A DNA stretch of 64,000 nucleotides, taken from the NCBI GenBank assembly GCA_000711775.1, contig ARYC01000579.1, forward strand, positions 21,694-85,693. The letters run 5' to 3'. The notes beneath the pieces are model-generated. The model was not told the DNA's origin. It did no database searches and saw only the letters and a program-made list of their open reading frames with translations. Below are positions 1 to 10,987 of this stretch, one piece after another. The translations under genes were made by a program, and so were the position numbers. Positions within the stretch are counted from its first letter, which is position 1. Each line of letters starts with the position of its first letter. This DNA comes from Oxytricha trifallax. Lineage: Eukaryota > Ciliophora > Spirotrichea > Sporadotrichida > Oxytrichidae.

Positions 1-1378
1 ATACTAAAACTTCAACATCCTATATATGCACCATTTGTGACAAAGACTTTACCAAAAAATAGTTTACAAGACATATGAAAACTCATTCTAGGAATCAGGG
101 AAAGTTCGTTCATTTGAAATCAAAGGAGGGATACTAATCCAAAGTTTGTAAACAAAAGTTCAATGGTAGATACCCAACAACATTACTAAAAAAGCACCTA
201 ATTATTCATTCAGAAGTTGAGCTTCACAAAGCTGGGCATCCTCCATTCGTAAATAACAAAGCTTTTAATTGTAAAATTTTATTTATAGGTTATTGAATAA
301 CTGTATACTTTGGATCTTAAAAAAACGAGGTTCTAAGAAGGCCAAAGTCCGATCACTCAGGAGCACTTAATAAAAATGAGGAACTCAAATAGTCGGAACA
401 CTCAATTATTAATTCTATATGCGATGATTCACAAAAGGTTTACTCTGAACTAAGTTAATTGGGTCCTTAATTTAACGATAATACTGCAAATTAATGACAG
501 AATAAAATAGTCTCAGATAACTATTAAAGCTTCGAAGATATTATCAAATAAAAAACTTAATAGAATGGTTGTCTAATTGAGTCAATAGAAGAGTTAATAT
601 AGATGAGACCTGCACTCACATATATCCACTTGGCTAGACATCAAGTTACAACCTTGAAATAAGATGCACTCAACCAAGAGAAAGAGAGTTTAAGAGGACG
701 CTAACTGGCTTTTCAATTTAGAGAAACATAAAAATTAACAACTAGACCACATTACCAAGAAATATTTTAGCCCAACTTATTTGCTCATTTGGCTTAAGGG
801 GTATGACTTCAACTTGGGAGATCTACTAAAACTCAAGCATCGAAGAATTGCTACATGGAGATGCATAAAAATTGCGGCTATAGAAAAAGCCAATCTCCAT
901 GAATAAAATGTTGTTCATCTCTATTTAAAGCCCTAAAACATCAAAATCAATCTCGATGATACCTCACATTGCAGGATCAGTAACTTTTCAAGAGCTCAAG
1001 TTTTAGGATCCTAAACAATTTAAATAGACACTACCTCAAATCCCTATGTTGATGGATCTAACTTCATGGGGACAATAAAACAGAGCATTGGAGAGACAAC
1101 TACTCTCTACTTGTTATGATATTACATCAGTTAGCTGGAGATAAATTCTAAGAGGTTACAGATAAATTGATCTCATTATCTCAGTTTACAAAGGAGCTGC
1201 TTTATTCAGGCGTTATAACAAATTTCAAAGATCTTTTATAAGTTTTGATTATGAGGACCAAAATTTAATCCCTACGTCAAACTAAATTTTCTGCAGTTTA
1301 TAAAATCACATAAAAAATGGTTTTTGATATTTTTGCATTCTAAATTTTTCTCAAAATTAATTGTAATGAATGTTCTTA
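1..1378 (+). pseudogene. Zinc-finger/kinase gene of a divergent TBE-like family, copy 1 (left end outside window)
   Basis: With TAA/TAG as Gln, positions 19-280 read as a C2H2 finger (CTICDKDF, then HMKTH about 12 residues later) and a second finger lacking its first Cys. After several frame changes, 760-1110 reads as the C-lobe of a protein kinase. The catalytic loop is HLYLKPQN where HRDLKPEN is expected, and the next motif is ISNFS where DFG is expected, so this would be a pseudokinase. The C-terminal helices (WRDNYSLLVMILHQLAG, near 1089-1140) follow. A second copy lies at 44250-45640 in the same orientation, with matching 3' flank ending near 1378 here and 45758 there. Finger-then-kinase order matches the TBE zinc-finger/kinase protein, but the sequence differs from the TBE copies in this window. 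Frame breaks suggest decay; short germline-only inserts are an alternative. Confidence 0.65.
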
Positions 1379-3749
1379 CAGCAAAAGAAATCTCTTAAAA
1401 AATTTATTTTTCATAATTGTTTATGAAGCTTCCCCAAAATGTTATTTACTTTCATTTATATTAAAAATGAAGAAAAAAATTTAATATTGCAAAATAATTT
1501 AAGTTAAAAAATTGATCACCAAGGTTTCAGAATGATTCTGGAACTATCAGAAATTCCAGAATTGTGGGGGGCTCTCTAGTTACATTTTATTTTGTATTTC
1601 TCCTGATATTACCGTTATTTACTTGTAAATAATAATTATTTTTAAAGTTTCCAATTAAATTTCAATAAAGCAATATTAATAATAATTATTTATTTATATG
1701 TTTTTACATTTCAATTCGAGTACATGTATTTTATATATGTTAAGAAACTTAGCATTTGATATAAATTTATTATAAAAATTCATGAGAAAAAAAAATATTT
1801 ACATTTTTTAATATATATCTATAATATTTAAGTGCTGATGGGCTGGTGGAGCCATTGATGTTGAGACTTCGAAAATTGACTGTGTTTGACTGTAATTCTA
1901 TAAATATTCAGAATATATCAAATAACGGGCTCTAGATAGGAGTAAAAATAATTTATTTTTAATAATTAAAGATTACATATAGTAATTTTAAATAATAGTA
2001 AAAAAATCAATTAATTAAGGCTATTAGAAAAGTAAGACAAAAAGAATTATTTAATTATTAAAATTAATAATTATTAATTGTCTAAAGTTATGAAAATTTA
2101 TACCGAGGCTTAAGCAAGCATGATAGTAAATAGGTTTTTACTTCATCCTTTTAATTTCGATGGCGTAAATTAATCATTCACGTAGATTAAAGGAGGCAAG
2201 TTCCGATATTAGTTAATACTAACATCTCACCACAATATTGAAAATTAATTAAATTAATATTGTTTTAGGAGATTTGTATTCGCAACATCCATAAAACCAA
2301 ATTTAATTAAATATATTAACTAATTAATCAAATATATCTATATATAAATTAAAGATTATTGCTTGTTTCAAAATTATATATACTAATCATAACAGTTTAA
2401 ACAACAAAAAAATTGATACAAAGAGCATCGAGAAAATGTACCTATTAAATTTATTTTAAGCAAGTTGATATATTATATATCATTTTTACCGGGGTTTTGG
2501 GCATAATTGAGTATTCAATGAAAAAAAGTACGATCAATAGTCCTTAAATTATTAAATCTTTGATAATTGAAAACATGGCCATTGTCGAAATAAATACAAA
2601 TATATATCACTACTTGAAGTTTAAGACTTTTTTTGCTACCTTATGCTAGAATTGTAAAAGTAAAAACTTTTATGTTATGACTAAGCACATGAAAATGCTA
2701 AGTTGAATTTCTTTGTCGGAATGTTGCACATATCAAATGTTATTCTACAACTCTCCTTTAGATTATTTAACGTGAATTATTCAAAGGCAATATAAGTTAA
2801 TCTCGAATCTACATGAAACAGTCAATGAAATCATGAAAAAGTGACTTTGAAAGGAAGATCTAACCTACTTGATAATTATGTCAAAGTTTTTAATATAGAA
2901 TACCTTTACAAAATTTTTTAATATGTATTATCAATATGTTAAGAAGATTTGCTCATAAATTTTAAGATGATTCTAATATATACTAGGGCAACTTACTTTA
3001 TTGAGAGTAAAAGTAAGATAAACATTTAGGATAAATTGAATGAAGTTCAAATCATTTAGTCTATTTTAAGAGATATAATTTAATTATTGAAAAAATACCT
3101 ATTAATGCTTTGCCTTTCTATGTGATATGAGCTGTTTCTCAAATAATTAATTTATGAATACATTTGTGTTTGGTAAAATAAATTAATGTATTAACAGTTA
3201 ATTATGCTCAAAACTAGAAAAATATGGTTTTATTCAGTTAAAAATTTTTAAAAGCAGAATTTTAATTATGGTAATATTATATTATTTAATACCTACAGCG
3301 AGATAAATCGATTATAATTTTTGTCAAAATCAACTAAAAAATCGCCAAAAATTAAAATCGACTTAATTGCTATTTGATGCGATCTAGTTAAACCGCGAAT
3401 AGTAAAATACTGCTTATTTTATTTTTTTTCATGAAAAAAAGAATTATATTGTCTAGGTATCAACAAATTAAATGCCAATAAATTAATAATGTATTATTCA
3501 ATTAAACTTAATGTAATTTTCCTACTTAAATGCATTCCTAAAATACTTTAATCTAGTGTTAAATTCACTCATTGATTTAAAATAAAGGGACTTTATTCAA
3601 ATGAAATTATATAATTGAACGAATAAGGGATGATCTACCATATTAAGTTAGAAGGATTCAGCAGAGAGATTTAATCTTGTCTTACTTTCAAATGATATTT
3701 GAACTACGTGAAGGACAATTATAAAGTAAGATTAAGCAAATTATTTAGT
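1379..3749. other. AT-rich stretch without a supported gene
   Basis: No frame in either code gives convincing coding sequence. A degenerate cysteine-pair motif near 2650-2700 (CQNCKSK with a later HMKML) could be a finger remnant but is too weak to call. One isolated G4T4G3 string sits at about 2491-2501 without TBE-like sequence beside it. Confidence 0.5.
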
Positions 3750-3845
3750 CAAAACTTAATAATATTAAGTAGTTTGATTAATTTTTATTATATCAAAGTA
3801 GCCTATTTTAAGAATACCAGATTAGGGTTTTTATGATTTTTTAGC
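3750..3845. repeat. Left terminal inverted repeat of the fossil TBE
   Basis: Starts CAAAAC and shares AGTAGTTTGATT, a TTTTTATT run, AAAGTAG and GGGTTTT, in the same order and spacing, with the left end of TBE D at 62603-62710. The C4A4 repeats have decayed. Confidence 0.7.
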
Positions 3846-3899
3846 GAATAGAGTTTAAATATAGTTTATTTTAAGTTTATATGGCCCAATAAATGACAA

Positions 3900-4790
3900 T
3901 TAATATATAGATCTACTGTTAAAGTTGCTTGATAGGTGTAATTATTATATTGAATAATTTAATGATTTTAAATTTACACTTCTATAGGAAGGCTGATTCA
4001 CAAATCATTTGCTACTATAAGGTATCATTACCTGTAGCCTTGAATCTGAAAATATAGTATCCTACTTCTAAACCAAAGATACATTTAAAAATTTAACAAG
4101 CATCATATAGACTATTTTATTAATAAAAAGATAAAAATTTCTTCTGTCAATTTTGTTTCACTTAGAGTGCTGTGATATTTCATCACCAATCCCATGTGAC
4201 TCATAAATTTGTTGAATCTATAGCAAACTTATATAAAAAGAATGGAATATTTTTTAAGACAGGCAATCGTATTAAGATGATGATCGACTTTATTGTTCCA
4301 TTTTATGAGTTTATTTATTGATTCAATTCAGAAGGTTTAAGTGCATAAAATAAATTTTACATCCGCTGATGTTGCAGTATTGACATTAACTACCATAATT
4401 TCAAGGTCTTGGTATAAGAGAAACAACAGCATAGAAGATTTTATTAAAAAAAATAAGATTTATCTTATGCTATTATTTGTAGAATTATTGAGTTTAATAG
4501 GGTCATAACTTTTGTTATCCCCTCGCTCTATACAAGACAAAATAGTATTTAAAGTTACTGCAATAATAAGTATGTTGATTAGTTAATAATTTTATTTGTT
4601 AACAATTTATGAGTATTAAGACACAAGGAAGAAATCGGAAAGATTACACATAACAACTGTATTTAATGTTCCCATATGGAAAAGAGTTATATTGGAGTGT
4701 TATTAATGGACAGTACAAGAAACATCACTTCTACCAATTGATGCATTATTTTAAGGTAAAAAAAGTAATTTTATATAGAGTGGTGCTAAA
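3900..4790 (+). pseudogene. TBE transposase remnant (IS630/Tc1-like DDE)
   Basis: Broken frames align by eye with the A and B transposases: ESIANLYKKNG then RIKMMIDFIVPFY near 4205-4310 (A has SVANIYKLNG and RIKRVIDFTLPFY), SRSWYKRNNSIE near 4410-4440 (A: EKSWYKKHSNIE), ILFVNNL near 4590 (A: ILFVDNL), and YKKHHFYQLMH near 4740 (B: YKKLLLYHLMH). The second catalytic Asp is Asn and several frames are broken, so it cannot be active. It sits just inside the left terminal repeat, as expected. Confidence 0.75.
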
Positions 4791-5080
4791 ATAGTTAGAG
4801 ATGAAAAAGCTAAGTGTGAGTATAGAAAAGAGATTCTTAATATTTCTAAATAAGTTTTGGGAAGAAAGTTTTAAAAGCTAAATATTTTTAAATGTAATGA
4901 TGAAAAATTTTGCAAAAAATTATTTTTAAAAGAATATTTTTTATACATATTATTTTTAAAGGGATATGTTAAACAATAGAAGTGCTTCACAAATTCAGTT
5001 TTAATTGTTATTTTAGACAATAACTATCATTTAATTACGATAAATTTAGATAAAATTAAATTTAAAAGTAATATTATAAT

Positions 5081-5457
5081 GAGTAAAAACTTTTTGAATT
5101 TCCAAAAATTAATAAATAAAACAAGATATAAAACATTCACACTATTTTAATTCGATTAATTTTAATTATATTAAAATGGCACTTATCTCAAAATCAATGT
5201 AATTTCGAGAGAAGTGCCGAACAAATTAATTAAATAACATTTTATTTATTGTTTTTTTTTAAAATTAAATTTAATTTTTAAAAAAAACAATAAATAAAAT
5301 GTTATTTAATTAATTTGTTCGGCACGTCTCTCGAAATTACATTGATTTTGAGATAAGTGCCATTTTAATATAATTAAAATTAATCGAATTAAAATAGTGT
5401 GAATGTTTTATATCTTGTTTATTTATTAATTTTTGGAAATTCAAAAAGTTTTTACTC
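5081..5457. mobile_element. 377-bp near-perfect foldback element
   Basis: Two arms of about 180 bp (5081-5260 and 5280-5457) are almost perfect reverse complements around a loop of about 19 bp, with one obvious mismatch in a GTGCCGAAC segment. Ends are GAGTAAAAAC and GTTTTTACTC, flanked on both sides by AAT, a plausible 3-bp duplication. It lies between the transposase and 22-kDa remnants of the fossil TBE. It contains no coding sequence. Confidence 0.85.
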
Positions 5458-5599
5458 AATGTATAAAGTTTAAAGCTATTTTTAATATAAAAGCACAATT
5501 TTTATAAAAGTATTTTTTAAGTGTCTGCACCAAATTTCCTTTTAAAATGTAGAAAATTAAAATAAATTTTATTTTCCAGCAAATTTTTCTAAGATATTT

Positions 5600-6460
5600 T
5601 TTATCTTAGCATAAGGCAGGAAAGTTTCCCTCAAGTCTTAGATTTAAACGAATGAATAAGTTCACAATTATATATTAGCTCTAATGTGTCTTGGCCTTTT
5701 CCTCCTCTTAAGGCTTGCTTGAGTTTATGATATTTTCTTTTAGTGTCAGTTACTGCATCTATGTTTATCTCATTAGTAATTTTATAAATCTTGTAGAGGA
5801 GTATTAAACTCAATTCATGCTAAGATTAAGACTATTTCTTTCTGTTTAATTGGCTGCTCTCTTTTATCTAGTATAAAGAAGTATCAATTTTTTCTATAAG
5901 TTAATAATCAAAGCTTAATTAAGATGAATGCATGCTTCTGCTGTTCCCTCAATCAGCTAACAATGAATTTCATTCTTTGTTTCTTTTTTTCTATGGAGAA
6001 ATGCTGTAGTGTTTCTTTTGAGCTTATTTAAATAACTTCATTTAGGTACTAAATTATCAGAGTTTCATGAACATTTTAAATTATGTTATTTTTTTTAATG
6101 GAAACTTATTAAAGAGTTGTAATTTGAAAGAAAATAAATAGCAAAATTTGGTTCTCGAAGATTATCATAGATTTTTTATTGTTATTTTAGGGTAGTTAAG
6201 TATCTATATCATCTTTATTTCATAAGTTTTATAAGCTTTTTTCAATCTCTTAACAACGCTTTTAAGAATGAAATTTCTTTTCCTTCCTATTTTGCTATAT
6301 ATAATCAAATTATGGTTATTAGGTTAATTTTAAGTGAAAAAATATATTGCTATGTCAAGCATTTGAAAAGATATTATAAATTCTTTTCCTATTAAATCTT
6401 GAGATTATATTCTCTTTAAATGCATCATTCACAGACTCCATCTTACTTCTTGTTTTTATA
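5600..6460 (-). pseudogene. TBE 22-kDa protein gene remnant
   Basis: The start region on the minus strand (6452 downward) reads KMESVNDAFK, then ISRFNRKR, against MESMNDAIK...IQRFRSK in element A. Further on, nucleotide similarity to B and C is clear: around 6270 the bases for ISFLKA, around 6070 those for QLSNKLP, around 5990 the region coding EEAHKKRYSISP, and near 5640-5660 the string TTCATTCGTTTAAATCTAA (complement) found at the end of B's 22-kDa region. Many frameshifts. This places the inactive gene in the orientation expected for the fossil TBE. Confidence 0.75.
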
Positions 6461-6804
6461 ATATTTTTTATGAAATTTAAAACTATAGATATCCATTCTA
6501 AGTGACTATGCTTATTATGGTCATCAACCTGAATCAGATAAAAAGAAAAAAATTGGAGAAAAAAATTATTCAAAGTTTCAGAGTTTACTTCAATTTTAGT
6601 CAAACTTTCTCTATTAACTTACTTTTTATAAAAATTAACTTAATTAGGTTGTAGTTTTACTGTATTTATTTCTAAATAAGGAGATTTAATTAGAGTTCAA
6701 ATTAGTATTAGCTGGTGCATTGAATTAAAAAGGCTTATACCATAATATCTCTATAACATCATGAGGAGCAAAACTTTTTGCATTAAATGAATAAATTATT
6801 TATA
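6461..6804. other. Divergent intergenic region of the fossil TBE
   Basis: AT-rich, lying where the shared 22-kDa/kinase upstream region should be. The GTAC palindromes seen in B are not preserved here. Confidence 0.4.
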
Positions 6805-6986
6805 AGATAAAACCCCAAGAGTATTTTTTTGAATTAAGTTGAATTTGAATTTGAAATAAATACTATATTTTTATTATTATAAAAACTTTGGTTGCTTTCT
6901 GCAAATTTATTAAAGTACTAATATATATATATATATAGATATAGGGGTCTTCAAAAATCAAAAAGCTACCAACTTTTGAGGCCTGA

Positions 6987-8024
6987 TCTGATTAAATTTT
7001 ATTTTAGTATATTAAGCCTTAATTATTATAATATATACACCCCAGTCCAAACAAAGATGCTGAGCCCAGATAATACAGTATCGCACGAGATCATTCCCTT
7101 CCTATCGTCGCCATCGGTGGAGTTAAACCCCCAGCTCCTCCTACCAATCCTGTGCGCCGCCCTCGAGCCCTCCCACACCCACACGCCGCCATCTTTGGGA
7201 CGAGACTCAAATGCTTAATGGAAAACCTGTCTGTTGGTTGGAGATCCTACAAGGAGATGCAAGACATGGTGGATGCCATCTTTGGCAGGAACGTGACCAG
7301 CCACTACCAAGAGATGGTCAACAGCAGCATCGAGCTACAACTATCCTTGCGCAAGCTCACCTTCCCCAGAGAAGCGACATATCAATCAGAGAGACTACAT
7401 GACGATACTAGAGAGGAAACCTTGAGAATAAGGGTAGCAGTACCTATTAGTGAAGACGCGACCGAGGTCGGAGGTGGGGGCCTCTCAGACTTCTTATTGA
7501 ATAGAACTCCAACGGCTCTGCTGCGAAAACCCAAAGATGAGACATTGCCACTCTCAACAGACCAAATGGAGCGGACGCCCTCAGAGGGAAAAGGCCAAGA
7601 ATGTGCAGATTCTTAGTCTTGTACTTCATCAGTGGGCTGCCTGTCTCCAGACCTGCATCGATAACTGAACGAATTACTAGAAAAAATAAAACAACCTAAG
7701 AAATAACGGACAAATCCCTCACGGTCACTCAACTAGTAATCTAGGGACCAACAGATCTTTAAAAAGCCCTGCAAAAGGCCAACTGATAAAGACCTCCAGG
7801 AGATATTCATAAGAGCCCTCCTCGGCCAGCGACACCTACACTTTCACGGATTTCCTCTGGTGCTATTACGATTTCATTTAGAGATTTCCTCTAATCTAGA
7901 GAAGTTTAACTTAGTAGCCTTAGGAGAAAATCTTATACAGATCAAGCAGATCTTCCTGAGCCACTCCCCTAGAAAGACCTTCCAGGCACCCCCGCTGACT
8001 ATTATTTCTTACCCCTAATTGTGA
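6987..8024 (+). CDS. GC-rich ORF of unknown function inside the 6805-8957 insertion
   Basis: With TAA/TAG as Gln, one frame is open for 345 codons, from just after a TGA at 6984 to TGA at 8022. The first in-frame ATG is at 7218, giving 268 residues (MENLSVGWRSYKEMQ...). The product is hydrophilic, with a Lys/Gln-rich stretch near the middle and a helical C-terminal third (ENLIQIKQIF). No known domain was recognised. In-frame TAA/TAG codons are used as sense codons, so the gene is adapted to the ciliate code despite its unusual base composition. Past the TGA the same frame continues to 8357 and contains CSEAPEPQGGL, which resembles SQMPEPQVCL in the GC-rich gene at 54425-55272. It could be cargo or a macronuclear-destined gene segment. 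Confidence 0.5.
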
Positions 8025-8177
8025 CATGGGGTCGATCACCTGGGCATTTACTCCTTCCTTGGTCGATGCTCTGAAGCACCTGAGCCTCAAGGAGGTCTGA
8101 ATGGGTTAGTTTATTTACCAATTACCATTGGGGGATCATCAATTAATCAATTAGATATATTTATTTATTTTTTTATT

Positions 8178-8342
8178 TTAGAGAAAAAGAAAATCGAGCG
8201 CAAGGCCGTTAGGGCGTGTGCTGTGTGCCCAGAGCACCCAAGTTCCCCCTAGTTTTCGAAGGGCTACAAAATGATCTTAAGATGGTCCCTCTAGCTCAAC
8301 ATTTCCTAAAAAACTCGAAGGCAAAAAAGTCTGGGAGATTTT
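8178..8342 (+). CDS. Downstream coding segment, same frame, bounded by splice-like signals
   Basis: After a T-rich stretch ending TTTTATTTTAG (8180), a GC-rich segment reads EKKKIERKAVRACAVC and onward in the frame of the upstream ORF. It ends at 8342 directly before GTAAGT. A GTTAGT at about 8104 and the TTTTAG end suggest an intron at roughly 8104-8180. The boundaries could equally be IES junctions. Confidence 0.4.
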
Positions 8343-8460
8343 GTAAGTTTAAAAATTTGATCGTTTAATAGTTTAAATTAAGGGTTTAATTATCGTTTAA
8401 ACAGCTACCCTATTTTAATTAATTAAGATTTAAACATTAAAACTTAAATTAGAATATAGA

Positions 8461-8757
8461 AAATGGAGTACTCCCACTGCACCAGACCCTATCAGGGAGA
8501 CCCACGCCAGAATCGCCAAGATCGTCTCCTACTATGAATAGATCAGGACCAAGCAATACATCCCTCCCTTCGACAGCATTGTGGGCGAGGACGAGGCCGC
8601 CCCTGAGGGTCGCGAGGAGGTCGAGGTGGCTTGGCATTGGTTCCTCAGTGTATCTCCCACTTACAAGTAAAGGCTCCTGCAGAGATCCCTAAGTCACAGC
8701 TCCATAAGGGAGGTCTGGCCACTAGCCTGCATCCACGACAGAGAAACATCTTCCTGA
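8461..8757 (+). CDS. Final coding segment of the GC-rich cargo
   Basis: Open for 98 codons to TGA at 8755, with TAG/TAA read as Gln. The product starts WSTPTAPDPIRETHARI and has an acidic patch (GEDEAAPEGREEVEV) followed by AWHWFL. The segment before it (8343-8459) is AT-rich, starts GTAAGT and ends AG, like an intron, but simple joining gives the wrong phase, so the junction is not a plain GT-AG splice. Function unknown. Confidence 0.4.
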
Positions 8758-9329
8758 TCAGGGATGGGACGAACAGCTTCTTGGAACTGGGATGGTTCTT
8801 GTATATATTCGTATCTAAATATATATTTTCACTTTTCACCCATTCTGTATTTCTCCTAATGGGTTTTCACTTTTTCTAATTATATATTATTTCAAGATTT
8901 GCATATTAATTTTTACAACCCACGATTGCTCCAAAAATTACTCTTGGGGTTTTATCTCGAAAATTGGTGGTTATAAAACAAATGTATCCCTCACTATATT
9001 CATTAAACCTTTCAAAATTCTTGAGATTATGATCTTACTCGAATTAACAGTAAAATTTCGCATAAGTTGTATAATTATGAATATTATTTAGTATATTATC
9101 ACCAACTTGCTTAAAAGCCGCATTGCTTGGCAAAGCCAGTAAAAGCTATCTTTCATGAATCAAAAGAAAAAATGAGAATTGCGATGGCACTAAATTGAAC
9201 AAACCTGAAAATCTCTAACCTTTAGTTTTAGACTTTAAATACTAATTCTATTGCTAAATAATGCAGAGCTAAGAAATTGAACTCTAAGTACCCAAAAAAT
9301 TGTGAAATTGGATTTCTGATTAAAAAAAA

Positions 9330-9790
9330 GAAATAAAAGAATTAAATTTAGTGAAGAGTATGAAATAAATTTACCTAAAAAATCTTATCTCGGGCATAAT
9401 ATTTTAGAACAGCACTCAAACAAGATCAAGATATATTTTAAGTATAACAAAATAATAGATTTAAATAATTATTTCTGCCCTTACTGCATTAATGAATTCA
9501 ATCAGTCAAAGGAATTAAAAGTTTACATTCAAAAACATTATGGTAAAAATATGAGGTAACAGATCATAAAATTAGTGAGGTTTTTATATAAAAATATAAA
9601 CAAAAGGCTATTTAGAATCTTTTTTTTGTTGTTGAAACATTTGACTTACTATTTGAAGCTGGATTTTCAATCAAAGAGTTCAGATAGAAAAATTATAGTA
9701 GATAGATACATCATTTCCTCTGAGAAAGTGAAAATCACACTGAACTTAATACTCTAAAATATCCAATTTTAAATGTAATTATGCTTAAAG
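9330..9790 (+). pseudogene. Fossil TBE zinc-finger/kinase gene, zinc-finger part
   Basis: Around 9470-9545 a finger CPYCINEFNQSKEL followed by YIQKHYGK is visible. The first zinc His is replaced by Tyr. The preceding FKYNKIIDLNNY aligns with LKHDKIDGKY of element A, just before A's second finger. The frame then decays and is cut at 9795 by a foldback element. The N-terminus was probably displaced or lost with the 6805-8957 insertion. Confidence 0.65.
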
Positions 9791-9794
9791 AATG

Positions 9795-10441
9795 GGGTGG
9801 TACCTCTCTCAAGCCCCCACTATAGTAAATAATAAAATAAAATCAATATTAATCTCAACAACCAAATTTATGTCAAAAATCAAGAATTTTATAACCAAAA
9901 ATCTTAATCAAAACTCTCTGAGGCAATATAATTTCAAAAGATTATCGATTTATAATAAATAATTATATTTATAAATGTTTTTATTCATTTTATTATGTGA
10001 ATATTTTCCAAATAATTTCCCATTTTATCTTATAATATTTTTATCCAGAAACTTGGAGACAATTTAAAGTTTACTTTCAAAGTTACAAAAAATAGAATTA
10101 TAAAAAAATAATAAATTGGTCTTACATATTTTTTTATAATTCTATTTTTTGTAACTTTGAAAGTAAACTTTAAATTGTCTCCAAGTTTCTGGATAAAAAT
10201 ATTATAAGATAAAATGGGAAATTATTTGGAAAATATTCACATAATAAAATGAATAAAAACATTTATAAATATAATTATTTATTATAAATCGATAATCTTT
10301 TGAAATTATATTGCCTCAGAGAGTTTTGATTAAGATTTTTGGTTATAAAATTCTTGATTTTTGACATAAATTTGGTTGTTGAGATTAATATTGATTTTAT
10401 TTTATTAATACTATAGTGGGAGCTTGAGAGAGGTATCCCTC
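9795..10441. mobile_element. 647-bp foldback element with 8-bp target duplication
   Basis: Long inverted arms (about 9800-10110 and 10125-10437) end in GGTACCTCTCTCAAG and CTTGAGAGAGGTAT. AAAGAATG occurs immediately outside both ends (9787-9794 and 10442-10449), so this is a real insertion. It splits the finger and kinase parts of the fossil TBE gene. No ORF. Confidence 0.85.
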
Positions 10442-10449
10442 AAAGAATG

Positions 10450-10987
10450 TAAGGAAAATTATCTTATACTTGAGGAGAAGTCTGAGATAAAAGTTAAAAC
10501 TGAAAAGCAGTAAACTTACAAGATTTATGCATTTAACCACTTTAAATGGGATTGAAAGTTTCAAATGGAATTTACTAAAGCAGGGAGACACAGAGCAGAT
10601 TTATAGTTGAGTTTGATGCAATTGTGCTTGCTCGAGATCATGCAGCTTCTCTCGTCTCTCACAATACTAAATGACTTAATAGACTTCATTCAGGATTAAA
10701 GGTTTTCAAAGTAGATATCTCATTTTATTACTAAGTTTGCAAAGGTATAGATGATCTTCATACTTCAGGATATGTACACAGAGATTTGAAGCATGAAAAT
10801 ATTATGAATTCTATTAGAAATAATCGATTTAATAATATCTTAGTAAGATGAAGCTTGTGAAATTGGTAACATTCGAGTACTTCTGGATACTTTCCAGAGA
10901 TGGGACTGGAGAGATGAAATTTTTATGAGGTATATTTAGGCTCTTTCCATCATATTTGAAGAATGCGATATGTCATGAAATGATTAC
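10450..10987 (+). pseudogene. Fossil TBE zinc-finger/kinase gene, kinase part
   Basis: Resumes after the foldback with NYLILEEKSE and YKIYAFNHF (A has SYLILEDSF and YKVYPFNYL). It then gives DDLHTSGYVHRDLKHENIM near 10750-10805, a near-canonical catalytic loop, DWRDEIF near 10900, and IIFEECDMS near 10950, matching DWRDGDF and IIIECDMP in A. Frame changes occur between these blocks. It is interrupted at 10988 by the next foldback. Confidence 0.8.

Larger units (their letters stand above)
6805..8957. mobile_element. GC-rich insertion with telomere-like terminal inverted repeats
   Basis: A perfect 19-bp inverted repeat (AGATAAAACCCCAAGAGTA at 6805-6823; complement at 8939-8957) bounds 2153 bp whose centre is far richer in G+C than its surroundings. 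It includes AAAACCCC, like ciliate telomeres. The block interrupts the fossil TBE between its 22-kDa remnant and its zinc-finger remnant. I see no target duplication and no recognisable transposase, so it may be a non-autonomous element with cargo or a captured gene. Confidence 0.6.

Noticed and set aside
2491-2501. Isolated GGGGTTTTGGG string
   Set aside because: No TBE terminal-repeat sequence, inverted partner or ANT flank next to it; a single telomere-like 11-mer can occur by chance.
5081-5457. Hairpin as a transcription terminator or structured RNA
   Set aside because: A 180-bp perfect stem with AAT duplications is better explained as a foldback element.
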